Shown here: piece by piece, positions 8,709 to 16,296 of the stretch
How positions within the stretch are numbered: position 1 is the stretch's first letter
Layout: every line of letters begins with the position of its first letter
Source of the DNA: G963676095 sp963676095
GTDB taxonomy: Bacteria > Bacteroidota > Bacteroidia > Bacteroidales > Prolixibacteraceae
Assembly (NCBI GenBank): GCA_963676095.1
Contig: OY781040.1
Span: forward strand, 6,386,001-6,450,000
Length of the DNA: 64,000 nucleotides
Direction: 5' to 3'
Notes under the pieces: model-generated
What the model was told of the DNA's origin: nothing
The model's input: only the letters and a program-made list of their open reading frames with translations
Database searches by the model: none
Program-made: the position numbers and the translations under genes

Positions 8709-8740
8709 AATCTCTTTCCTGTCAAGGCGGGAAGGAGATT
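8709..8740 (+). promoter_or_regulatory. 12-bp leader hairpin upstream of the PepSY gene
   Basis: AATCTCTTTCCT pairs over 12 positions (two G-T wobbles) with GGGAAGGAGATT around the 8-nt loop GTCAAGGC. The 3' arm runs into TTTTG and stops 38 nt before the ATG at 8778. It may be an attenuator or an mRNA structure; the T tract is short. Confidence 0.45.
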
Positions 8741-8777
8741 TTGTATAAAACTGAGGACGTAAACTTTAAAGGATATC

Positions 8778-9926
8778 ATGATAAAATCAGCAATTACCAA
8801 GATTCATTTATGGCTTGGGCTTATTTCAGGAATAATCGTTTTTATCGTTTCCATCACCGGGTGTATTTTTGTTTTTAGCAAGGAGATTACAGACTGGCGG
8901 CGGAAAGATGCCATTCATGTCGAGGTTAAGCCTTCTTCTGTGATACCCCTTGACAGCCTTTGGCAAAATGTACAGGCGAAGCTGCCTTCAGAACAAAAGA
9001 TCAATTGGGCCAATATTTATCATGACCCCGGTAAAAGCTGGCGTTTTTATACTTATAAGGGCAATCCGGACGCCTTCAGCTATTGGGGGGCTATTGATTA
9101 TTACGATTCATATTACATTAACCCTTATAACGGGAATGTGAAAGCTGTATACGATGAAAAAACAGATTTTTTTAATGTTGTCAAGTTTATTCACTGGAGC
9201 CTGTTGCTAAATACGCCGATTGGTCAACCTATTGTTGGATGGAGTACTTTTATTTTTGTCATTCTGTTGATTTCCGGGCTTACCCTTTGGTGGCCAATGG
9301 GAAAGAAACGTGTCAGAAATAGCTTTCTGATTATCTGGAAAAGATCGTCAGGCATATATAAGAAATTGTATGATCTGCATAATGTTTTAGGGTTTTACAG
9401 TTTACTGTTTGCCCTCATTATTGCACTGACAGGTATGGTTTGGTCTTTTAAATGGTTTCAGGCAGCAGTATATGTTATTGCTTCAGGAACAGTGGTCCCT
9501 CCCGATCAAGGCGTCGAAAAATCAGATCCGGCTGTTTCAAAAATTATTAATGTGTATGACGCGGTTTATCATCAGGCCAAAGATAAATATGAAGAAGCCG
9601 CCGCTTTTCGGTTCTCTCCTCCGGCAGATAGCCTTGATGTTATCCATGTTTATGTGCAGGAACGGGAAGGTCGTTATGCGGTGGCTCATGAACTTCAGTT
9701 CGACCAGTATTCCGGTAGATTGTTGAAAGAACGCAGACATTCCGATAAAAATTTGGGCGAAAAGCTGATTACGGCAAATTATGATATCCATGTCGGTGCG
9801 ATATGGGGAATCCCCGGTAAAATCATTGCTTTCATAATTAGTTTGATCTGCGCTTCTTTGCCGGTAACCGGTTTTCTGATGTGGCTGAAACGAACAAGAA
9901 AGAAGCGGGCGTCTTTGACTATATAA
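8778..9926 (+). CDS. PepSY-associated transmembrane protein
   Basis: A 382-residue inner-membrane protein of the PepSY_TM (PiuB-like) family. A first helix KIHLWLGLISGIIVFIVSITGCIFVF carries the conserved His and Gly residues; a periplasmic PepSY segment follows (about residues 45-125); then FVILLISGLTLWWP, LHNVLGFYSLLFALIIALTGM and a final helix IIAFIISLICASLPVTGFLMWLKR. The histidines in the helices (KIHLW, FIHWS, DLHN) suggest heme or metal coordination, as proposed for the family. Twenty-seven nt downstream is a diflavin reductase, so the pair may form an electron-transfer chain for ferric-siderophore reduction; that role is inference. Confidence 0.8.
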   Translation: MIKSAITKIHLWLGLISGIIVFIVSITGCIFVFSKEITDWRRKDAIHVEVKPSSVIPLDSLWQNVQAKLPSEQKINWANIYHDPGKSWRFYTYKGNPDAFSYWGAIDYYDSYYINPYNGNVKAVYDEKTDFFNVVKFIHWSLLLNTPIGQPIVGWSTFIFVILLISGLTLWWPMGKKRVRNSFLIIWKRSSGIYKKLYDLHNVLGFYSLLFALIIALTGMVWSFKWFQAAVYVIASGTVVPPDQGVEKSDPAVSKIINVYDAVYHQAKDKYEEAAAFRFSPPADSLDVIHVYVQEREGRYAVAHELQFDQYSGRLLKERRHSDKNLGEKLITANYDIHVGAIWGIPGKIIAFIISLICASLPVTGFLMWLKRTRKKRASLTI

Positions 9927-9953
9927 CAACAGTAATAACAGAAGCTATATTAA

Positions 9954-11579
9954 ATGTTCAAAACAGTTTTTCGCAAAGTCTTTACGGGAGGAACTATTTC
10001 ATCTTCCGGAAATGAGATAACCATTCTTTACGGGGGAAAATCAGGAAATTCTGCCTTTGTTGCAAAGGAGGCAGGACGGTATTTTCATCAGAACGGGATC
10101 AAGGTTGCGGTGCAGAACATGTCGAGATATGATATTAGCCGGCTCGAAGAAGAAAAAATGGTTTTTATTGTTGTAAGCACCCATGGTGAAGGGGATCCTC
10201 CTCCTGCAGCTGCCGGCTTTTACAGTAAACTGTTTTCTTCAGCCTACGACCTGACCCGTCTCAGTTACTCCGTATGTGCCCTCGGTGATTCCAGTTATGA
10301 GTTTTTTTGTCAGACCGGCAGAAACATTGATGCCAGGTTGAAGGAACTTGGGGCTAAGTGCATCTTTGGACGTATTGATTGTGATGCTGACTTTGAAGTG
10401 ACTGCTGCTACCTGGATTAAAGGTGTGCTTGAGTACCGTTTGGCTGCCGGGAATAATGTGCCGGTACAGCTGGAGGCATCATGCCAGACGGATTGGTTCG
10501 ATGCAGTTGTTACAGAAAAGTATCAGTTGAATAAAGGAGAGATGGGCGAGGTGTTCCATGTCGTGATAAAATGTAGTTCCGGAGATGTCTCTTTCCTGCC
10601 GGGTGACAGCATTGGGTTGCTCCCTGAAAATCCGAAAGAACTGGTAAATGAAATTCTTGGATTCCTGAAGTATAGTTGTGAAACCAGTGTTGCCGTGAAC
10701 GGACAGGAACGAAGTATCGGAGATCTCCTGCTTCATGACTATGAAATAACTACTCTTAGCCGGGATGTTATCGCTCGTTATCAGAAACTGGCCTGTAACG
10801 ATTTGCTTTCGGAACAGATGAAAGATGAAGAAGGCATGAAATCCTGTTTCGTCCGCCATGACCTTCTGGATTTTCTGAAAGATTTTCCGGCGCAACTAAG
10901 TCCGGAACAGTTTATCTCAGTCTTACGCAGGGTCAGGCCCAGGTATTACTCGATTGCTTCAAGTCAAAGAGTATATCCGGGAGAAATCCATCTTACTGTT
11001 AAGCAGGTTTCATTTGTCCACAGGGACAGGGTCCGGTTGGGCGCCTGTTCTTCTTATGTTGGAAGCCATCTGAGAATAGGTGACAAATTAAAATTTTATT
11101 TAGTACGGTCTGCAGGGTTTCATTTACCCGGGAAAAGTGACATTCCCCTGATCATGATCGGGGCGGGAACGGGTGTTGCCCCATTTCGGGCTTTCCTGCT
11201 TGAACGGGCTATTACCGGGAACGGGAGAAACTGGTTAATATTCGGAGAAAAACAGGAAGAGAATGATTTTCTTTACAGGAGTGAACTGGAAACGTGGAAG
11301 AAATTATCTGTATTAACGAACCTTCATACAGCCTTTTCTCGCGACGGTGCCCAAAAATATTACGTTCAGGATAGGATACTGGAACACGGGAAAGAATTTC
11401 TGGAATGGATGGAGCAAGGAGCTTCTGTTTATGTTTGTGGTTCTATGGCAATGGGGCGCGGTGTAAAGAATGCTGTTATTTCATTGTATGAAAAAAAGTT
11501 AAATATTCACCAGGAGGATTCCCGTAAAATATTGCAGAAGCTGGTTGATGAAGGCCGGTATTGTGAAGATTTGTATTAA
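9954..11579 (+). CDS. Diflavin reductase (CysJ/CPR-like: flavodoxin + FAD/NADPH domains)
   Basis: A 541-residue protein with an FMN flavodoxin domain (about residues 22-165: TILYGGKSGNS, VVSTHGEGDPPPAA, ALGDSSYEFFCQTG), a linker, an FAD domain (about 180-400: RPRYYSIASSQ, GACSSYVGSHL) and an NADPH domain (MIGAGTGVAPFRAFLLER, YVCGS, ending DEGRYCEDLY). This is the architecture of sulfite reductase alpha subunit and P450 reductase. It is a little shorter than E. coli CysJ. The close upstream PepSY gene argues for an envelope reductase role, though partnership with the CysI encoded ~10 kb upstream cannot be excluded. Confidence 0.85.
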   Translation: MFKTVFRKVFTGGTISSSGNEITILYGGKSGNSAFVAKEAGRYFHQNGIKVAVQNMSRYDISRLEEEKMVFIVVSTHGEGDPPPAAAGFYSKLFSSAYDLTRLSYSVCALGDSSYEFFCQTGRNIDARLKELGAKCIFGRIDCDADFEVTAATWIKGVLEYRLAAGNNVPVQLEASCQTDWFDAVVTEKYQLNKGEMGEVFHVVIKCSSGDVSFLPGDSIGLLPENPKELVNEILGFLKYSCETSVAVNGQERSIGDLLLHDYEITTLSRDVIARYQKLACNDLLSEQMKDEEGMKSCFVRHDLLDFLKDFPAQLSPEQFISVLRRVRPRYYSIASSQRVYPGEIHLTVKQVSFVHRDRVRLGACSSYVGSHLRIGDKLKFYLVRSAGFHLPGKSDIPLIMIGAGTGVAPFRAFLLERAITGNGRNWLIFGEKQEENDFLYRSELETWKKLSVLTNLHTAFSRDGAQKYYVQDRILEHGKEFLEWMEQGASVYVCGSMAMGRGVKNAVISLYEKKLNIHQEDSRKILQKLVDEGRYCEDLY

Positions 11580-12207
11580 TTGGTGAGAAATTGAAAAAAT
11601 GTCAAGTGAAAATACAGATCTGATACACATCCTGTATGTAAGCGCAAAACCATTTTTCAGAAGTATGACTGTTATTCGTTGCTAATAGGTGTTTTACCGT
11701 AATGTGTCCAAGGCCATCTTCCATGACAACCATCCAATTCTAACCTGTTGTGATCCTGCACGAAATAATATGTAGCGGGAGGATACCTGTTTAAATTCCT
11801 TCTTTTTTCGGATCTGAATAGCTGAAAATGAATAATTTGTTAATTCAATAAGTAGAAATCGTTAAATAACTTAATAAACGAAATGAATTTCTTCATGTGC
11901 ATAAACTAAATGTCCTGTTCTTCGTTATATGACTAATACTATTAAATAGTTCTCTTCTTCAGAAAGGCAGATGTATTGTGTGGTTTTTAGGACTTGAAGA
12001 CCAGCCTGACTTGATGGGGTATTATAAGACATTAATAATGTTGATTTTAGCACCGTTTGTATTTCACAAGCGGAGTTTAGAAATTTATTTTTCATGATAA
12101 TGTTCCCAGAGGGATTAAGGTAAACATTGGGAGAAATAAATTGTATTAATTAACGGATGGAGATATTCATCCTTTTTTTAAATAGTCTGAATTGCGATTT
12201 ATAGTTT
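11580..12207. other. 628-nt gene-free interval before the two-component system
   Basis: No convincing ORF is present on either strand. The interval is AT-rich. It contains a hairpin at 12053-12073 (arms CCGTTTGT/ACAAGCGG, one wobble) and a terminator-like hairpin at 12155-12179. It could encode a small or leader RNA. Confidence 0.5.
12155..12179 (+). terminator. Intrinsic-terminator-like hairpin in the leader of the histidine kinase gene
   Basis: GGATGGA pairs with TTCATCC (one G-T wobble) around the tetraloop GATA and is followed directly by seven T residues. It lies 28 nt before the kinase ATG at 12208, so it either ends an upstream transcript or attenuates the kinase operon. Confidence 0.6.
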
Positions 12208-12969
12208 ATGTCACAGAACCAGAATGAAACGTCTTCAGAGACTCATGATCTTGAAGAAACGAGAGTTGATTTTGTCCATGAGAAAGAGATCATCAGTTTA
12301 TTGTCGCATGAATTGAGGACTCCTATAGCCATCATAAGCTCCAATATTCAGCTTTTGAAAGAATTTACATATGGGTTGGATAGCAGTGTGGTCAGGGAGA
12401 CATTTATGCTGTGTGAAGAAGCAGTAGGATCGATGAGCAATTTTATTGAAGAAATTTATTTTTTAAATATTCTCAATAAGAAGGGGATTAAAAAGAATTG
12501 TTCCTGTTTCCTTGTCAACGATTTCTTCACAGGTTTCATTCAGGAAATGAAACAAAAGAACGTTATCAACCGGGACCGCATTGTGTATGAAGAAAATTTT
12601 CAGTCTTTTGCGTTTTCAACGGATCTGTTTGTTTTAAAAAAGATACTGAATGAATTGGTTAATAACGCCTTGAAATTCTCTTCGGAGAAAGTGATTATCC
12701 GGGTTTCATGTTTTGCAACGGATCTGAAAATTTTTGTGGAAGATGAAGGTGCTGGAGTTCCTGGAGATGAGTTAGACAGGATATTTGATCCTTTTTACAG
12801 GGCTAAGAATGTTCAATTTATTCAGGGAAGCGGACTTGGTTTGTCAATTGTGAAAAAGAGTATCGAATTGCTGGGTGGTAGATTCGAAATTGCTACTCAG
12901 GTTAAACAAGGAACTAAATTTAATGTAATAATTCCTAACGATGAGTGCAAAAAAAATACTGATCATTGA
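12208..12969 (+). CDS. Soluble sensor histidine kinase
   Basis: A 253-residue kinase without membrane segments or a recognisable input domain. The dimerisation/phosphoacceptor motif is LLSHELRTPIAII with His34; the ATPase domain has NELVNNALKFS (N box), VEDEGAGVPGDELDRIFDPF (G1/F box) and GSGLGLSIV (G2). The first 25 residues are polar and acidic. The stop lies 29 nt inside the following response regulator gene, so the two are translationally linked and form a pair. The input signal is unknown; it probably senses through a partner protein. Confidence 0.9.
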   Translation: MSQNQNETSSETHDLEETRVDFVHEKEIISLLSHELRTPIAIISSNIQLLKEFTYGLDSSVVRETFMLCEEAVGSMSNFIEEIYFLNILNKKGIKKNCSCFLVNDFFTGFIQEMKQKNVINRDRIVYEENFQSFAFSTDLFVLKKILNELVNNALKFSSEKVIIRVSCFATDLKIFVEDEGAGVPGDELDRIFDPFYRAKNVQFIQGSGLGLSIVKKSIELLGGRFEIATQVKQGTKFNVIIPNDECKKNTDH

Positions 12970-14017
12970 GGATGATTTATTGCTGTCCAAAACATTAAAA
13001 AACGTATTAACTGCCTATAGCTATGAGGCCGTTATTGCAAATTCGGGGGCAGAGGGAATCCAGAAAGCTTATGAATTTTCACCAGACCTGATTTTATGTG
13101 ATATTAATATGAGCCCCATCGATGGGTATCAGGTTTATAATATTCTAAATGATAGTTCTGTTACCAATAAGATTCCTTTTATCTATATTACCGGAAAATC
13201 TGATCTTGAAGATATCCGGCTAGGAATGGAACTTGGGGTTGATGATTATATTGTAAAGCCATTCAGTAACGAGGAGTTGCTGAAGTCGATCCGGGTGAGA
13301 CTGGCGAAATATGAAAAATTGGTTAACCTCGGGAAGAGTGATTACAGAGCGCTTGTCGAACTTTCTCCCAATGGTATTTTTATTTTCGACGGAGAAACGA
13401 TTTACGAGATTAACAATTCGTTTTCGCAGACAACAGGTTTTTCTGTAGACGATTTTCGAAAAATGACTTTTAGGGATATTGTTGACGAAAAGTCTTATGT
13501 GGTGGTACAGTCTAAAATATTGAAATGTATTAACGGGTTGCAGAAAAGTTTCGATGAACAGATTAATATTCTCAGATCTGACAGTGAACCGGTCCTGTGC
13601 AAGCTATATGTTACTACCAGCCAGAAATTCCGGGGGTTTACACTGTTAATAGGATTGATCGAGCCTGTTGAAGTCGTGCATTATTCCGAATATGGCCGGC
13701 TTGTAAATATTCTATCGGAAGAAAAAGTTGATATTACCGGGGAGCTAGCTAAAAAATTACAGCGGGCTTTTGATTTTCCGGCGATGAAATCATCTGTAAC
13801 CGGGAGAATGTTAGCTACAAATATTTTCTCAAAGAGGGAACAGGAAGTCCTTAAACTATCCTGTAAGGGGTTGCCAATTAAAATTATTGCGGACGAGCTT
13901 TGTATCTCAGACAGAACTGTAGAAAAACACAGGGCCAGTCTTATGGAGAAAACAGGTTCCAAAAATATAGTGGAAGTCATTATTTATGCCCTGAAAAATG
14001 ATCTCATTGAGATTTAA
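12941..14017 (+). CDS. Response regulator: REC-PAS-LuxR helix-turn-helix
   Basis: A 358-residue protein overlapping the kinase gene by 29 nt. An N-terminal receiver (1-120) has ILIIEDD, the phospho-acceptor Asp54 in LILCDINMSP and the conserved Lys in DYIVKPF. A PAS-like middle part (about 130-235) begins YRALVELSPNGIFIFDGETIYEINNSF. The C-terminal LuxR/GerE domain (about 290-358) reads SKREQEVLKLSCKGLPIKIIADELCISDRTVEKHRASLMEKTG. It is a DNA-binding output for the cognate kinase. The PAS domain in the regulator, not in the kinase, is unusual and may be the real sensor. Confidence 0.9.
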   Translation: MSAKKILIIEDDLLLSKTLKNVLTAYSYEAVIANSGAEGIQKAYEFSPDLILCDINMSPIDGYQVYNILNDSSVTNKIPFIYITGKSDLEDIRLGMELGVDDYIVKPFSNEELLKSIRVRLAKYEKLVNLGKSDYRALVELSPNGIFIFDGETIYEINNSFSQTTGFSVDDFRKMTFRDIVDEKSYVVVQSKILKCINGLQKSFDEQINILRSDSEPVLCKLYVTTSQKFRGFTLLIGLIEPVEVVHYSEYGRLVNILSEEKVDITGELAKKLQRAFDFPAMKSSVTGRMLATNIFSKREQEVLKLSCKGLPIKIIADELCISDRTVEKHRASLMEKTGSKNIVEVIIYALKNDLIEI

Positions 14018-14076
14018 CGCGTAAAGATTTGTCCTGCAGAAGGGGCATTAACAAGCTTTTTACCTGTTTTTATTTT

Positions 14077-14715
14077 TTAGGGTGACAATCTTTTGATCGT
14101 CCATGCGCTGTGTTCCATTGTGTATCTGAAACGGTCATGAAGGCGGTTGGGCCTTCCTTGCCAAAACTCGATCACCACGGGTAAAACAACGTACCCTCCC
14201 CAGTAATCGGGTTTTTCAATGATTGAATCACGGTATTTTTCCTGAAAGAGAAGATATTGTTGTTCGAGTGTGTCCCGGTCGGGAATAGGAGCGCTTTGCC
14301 GGGAAGCCCATGCCCCGATCTGGCTCTCCCTGGGACGAGAGTGAAAATACGCTACAGACTCTTTCTCGTTAAGCTTTTCTGTTATCCCCTTTATCCTCAC
14401 TTGTCTTTCCAGCGCCGGCCAAAAAAAGTTCAGGGACACTTTATTGTTCTTCTCGATTTGTTTTCCTTTTGCACTAAGGTAATTTGTGAAGAAAACAAAG
14501 CCTTTGTCCGAAACTTCCTTTAACAATACAATTCTTGTGTCCGGAAAACCATTCTCACATGTTGCCAGCGTCATTGCTGTTGGTTCAGCCTGTCCATGTT
14601 CGATAGCCTCTTTCATCCATTTTCTGAACAGCTCGAGCGGGTTATTGTCCAGATCAGTTTCATCAAGACTGTATTGAGTATAATTGTTTCTGATATCTTT
14701 AAGCATCGATTTCAT
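14077..14715 (-). CDS. pdxH: Pyridoxamine 5'-phosphate oxidase
   Basis: A 212-residue FMN enzyme oxidising pyridoxamine- or pyridoxine-5'-phosphate to pyridoxal phosphate. Clear motifs are NPLELFRKWMKEA, EPTAMTLAT, PDTRIVLLKEVSDKGFVFFTNY, SAKGKQIEKNNKVSLNFFWPALERQVRIKG, SRPRESQIGAWASRQS and the C-terminal EFWQGRPNRLHDRFRY...WTIKRLSP. Length and both FMN-binding and substrate regions are intact. It is convergent with the response regulator. No other vitamin B6 genes are nearby. Confidence 0.97.
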   Translation of the reverse strand: MKSMLKDIRNNYTQYSLDETDLDNNPLELFRKWMKEAIEHGQAEPTAMTLATCENGFPDTRIVLLKEVSDKGFVFFTNYLSAKGKQIEKNNKVSLNFFWPALERQVRIKGITEKLNEKESVAYFHSRPRESQIGAWASRQSAPIPDRDTLEQQYLLFQEKYRDSIIEKPDYWGGYVVLPVVIEFWQGRPNRLHDRFRYTMEHSAWTIKRLSP

Positions 14716-14956
14716 TTTTTGTTATTAAGGTGGGTTATCAAATACAATTATGAAGAAAAAAAGTTCAATCAGGTACATGCTTAAATTTGGATTTTATGAA
14801 TATTTTGTCTTATTTTTTACATAACATTATTATATACAGGTAATGGGGACTATTAGCTGTTGTTTTTTCATCCCGATTCCCTTTTGTTTTAGGGGATATC
14901 AGTTCGGGAATACGGCGTTTATTTATTCTAACTGCTTATTGTAAAAATATTTAAAA

Positions 14957-15298
14957 ATGAATTTGCTTTTGAATACAACTTCTGCCGAAGAACTTAAAAG
15001 GGAATACAGACGGTTGGCGAGGGTTTGTCATCCGGATACAGGAGGTAGTGACGCTTTGATGCAGGAACTGAACCTGGAGTATCAAAAAATGAAGAAGCAG
15101 CTCCATGCTCCTTCTCATAATCAGAAAAAAATTAGTGTGGGAGATATTGTCCGGGTAAACGGTACCCTTTGTCAGGTAACTTATGTTTCCATTTATACGT
15201 TTATCGCCCTGTCATTAGATCATAGACGAAGTGCCGTCTTTGATAAGACAACAGGCTTTGCTGTTGGAAACAGGAAATATCGTGCCAGGTTTTGTTGA
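14957..15298 (+). CDS. Minimal J-domain protein
   Basis: A 113-residue protein. The first 50 residues form a short J domain: EELKREYRRLARVCHPDTGGSDALMQELNLEYQKMKK, with the HPD triad that stimulates DnaK ATPase activity. Helix I is shortened compared with DnaJ. The rest (SVGDIVRVNGTLCQVTYVSIYTFIALSL) looks like a small beta domain of unknown role; there is no Gly/Phe region and no zinc centre. Such mini J proteins are often found on mobile or phage DNA. It stands alone between pdxH and the chemosensory cluster. The client is unknown. Confidence 0.7.
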   Translation: MNLLLNTTSAEELKREYRRLARVCHPDTGGSDALMQELNLEYQKMKKQLHAPSHNQKKISVGDIVRVNGTLCQVTYVSIYTFIALSLDHRRSAVFDKTTGFAVGNRKYRARFC

Positions 15299-15603
15299 TC
15301 TGGGAAATAAGAAGAAAATATTAACAGGGTCCGGGTCTGTTGAGTAAAATCTGTATTTCACGGGAAAAGCGTAGAAATGTATGGAATTAGTGGAATTTTT
15401 GTTCTCAATATGTTGATTCCTGCGGTCTGGGGTGGTAAGGATATGCAGCCTTTTTAATTAAAAAGTTCCCGGAGAATAAATTTTCTGATGTTTTACGTTT
15501 ATTCCCGTTGTCCAGTAATAAAAAATAGTGATAATTTTACAGGGTAATCAAACCTGTTTGTATTAGATCGGGATCATTTATCTTACATCATAAATATTAA
15601 TGT
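15299..15603. other. 305-nt gene-free interval before the chemosensory operon
   Basis: No ORF, repeat or terminator of note was seen. The operon promoter is probably here; TTTG at about 15556 followed by TATCTTAC is only a weak match to the Bacteroidota promoter. Confidence 0.4.
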
Positions 15604-15912
15604 GTGAAAGATTATGAGGTCATATTACTTCCTGCTGGCGAGGAAAAAGGTCGTCTGATCCTGTCAGGTAGGCTTACTATGGTAAATGCAGAAGAGATTA
15701 AATCTAAATTAGTACAGATGGTGCCTGCTTTTTCCTCCCCGTTGGAGGTAAGGGTAACGGATGTAACAGAACTGGATCTTCCTTTTTTACAGTTAATGAA
15801 GTCTTTTATATGTTTATTAAAAACTAAAAATGTTATCTTTAACGTTTGCTGGCGTCTGGACGAAGATCAGCTAAAATTGCTTGATAGTACAGGTTTTTCG
15901 AAATACCTTTAA
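15604..15912 (+). CDS. STAS-domain protein (anti-sigma-antagonist-like)
   Basis: A 102-residue protein with GTG start. The order of strands and helices fits a STAS fold: LILSGRLTMVNAEEIKSKLV (strand and helix 1), LEVRVTDVTELDLPFLQLMKSFICLLK (strand plus the phosphorylatable loop region) and the C-terminal DEDQLKLLDSTGFSKYL typical of STAS domains. The usual Ser/Thr at the D(S/T)(S/A)G position is replaced by LPF, so control by Ser phosphorylation looks unlikely. It is the first gene of the chemosensory run, 6 nt upstream of cheY. Confidence 0.6.
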   Translation: MKDYEVILLPAGEEKGRLILSGRLTMVNAEEIKSKLVQMVPAFSSPLEVRVTDVTELDLPFLQLMKSFICLLKTKNVIFNVCWRLDEDQLKLLDSTGFSKYL

Positions 15913-15918
15913 TTTATT

Positions 15919-16296
15919 ATGGAGTCAAAAGATCAAAAAAGGCTTATTGTCGTTGAAGATTCCGTCAGTGTGAGGGAAGCGATTGTTTTCGCTTTGAGCA
16001 AATCTGGCTATGATGTACTATCAGCTTCCAATGGTCTGGAAGCGATGGCTATTCTGGATAAAAACAGAATTGACCTTTTGCTTACAGATTATCATATGCC
16101 TGAGATGAATGGACTGGACCTGATCAGATGGGTACGGGGGGAAGAGATATATAAGCATCTGCCAATACTCGTTTTGACAACGGAGGGACAGCGGGATGTC
16201 ATATTGGAAGCAAGAAATGCAGGGGCTACGGGATGGATTCAAAAGCCATTTGCTGTTGATAAATTAGTACAAACAATCAGACGTTTCATTCGGTGA
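15919..16296 (+). CDS. cheY: CheY-like response regulator
   Basis: A 125-residue single receiver domain. It has the acidic pair in LIVVEDSVSVRE, phospho-acceptor Asp57 in LLLTDYHMPEMNG, the Thr in LVLTTEGQ and the Lys in GWIQKPFAVD. Its TGA overlaps the cheA ATG by one base (TGATG), so it is co-translated with the kinase. With no flagellar genes in the window, its output target is unknown; type IV pili or gliding are possible, or it may feed the neighbouring regulators. Confidence 0.9.
   Translation: MESKDQKRLIVVEDSVSVREAIVFALSKSGYDVLSASNGLEAMAILDKNRIDLLLTDYHMPEMNGLDLIRWVRGEEIYKHLPILVLTTEGQRDVILEARNAGATGWIQKPFAVDKLVQTIRRFIR

Larger units (their letters stand above)
8107..8777. other. 671-nt gene-free interval between kdsA and the PepSY gene
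   Basis: The divergent interval contains mosaic repeat copy A (8199-8502) and a stable leader hairpin at 8709-8740. The short minus-strand frames within the repeat (ending in the residues CVHPCYLW) recur in copy B and are by-products of the repeat, not genes. Confidence 0.7.
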
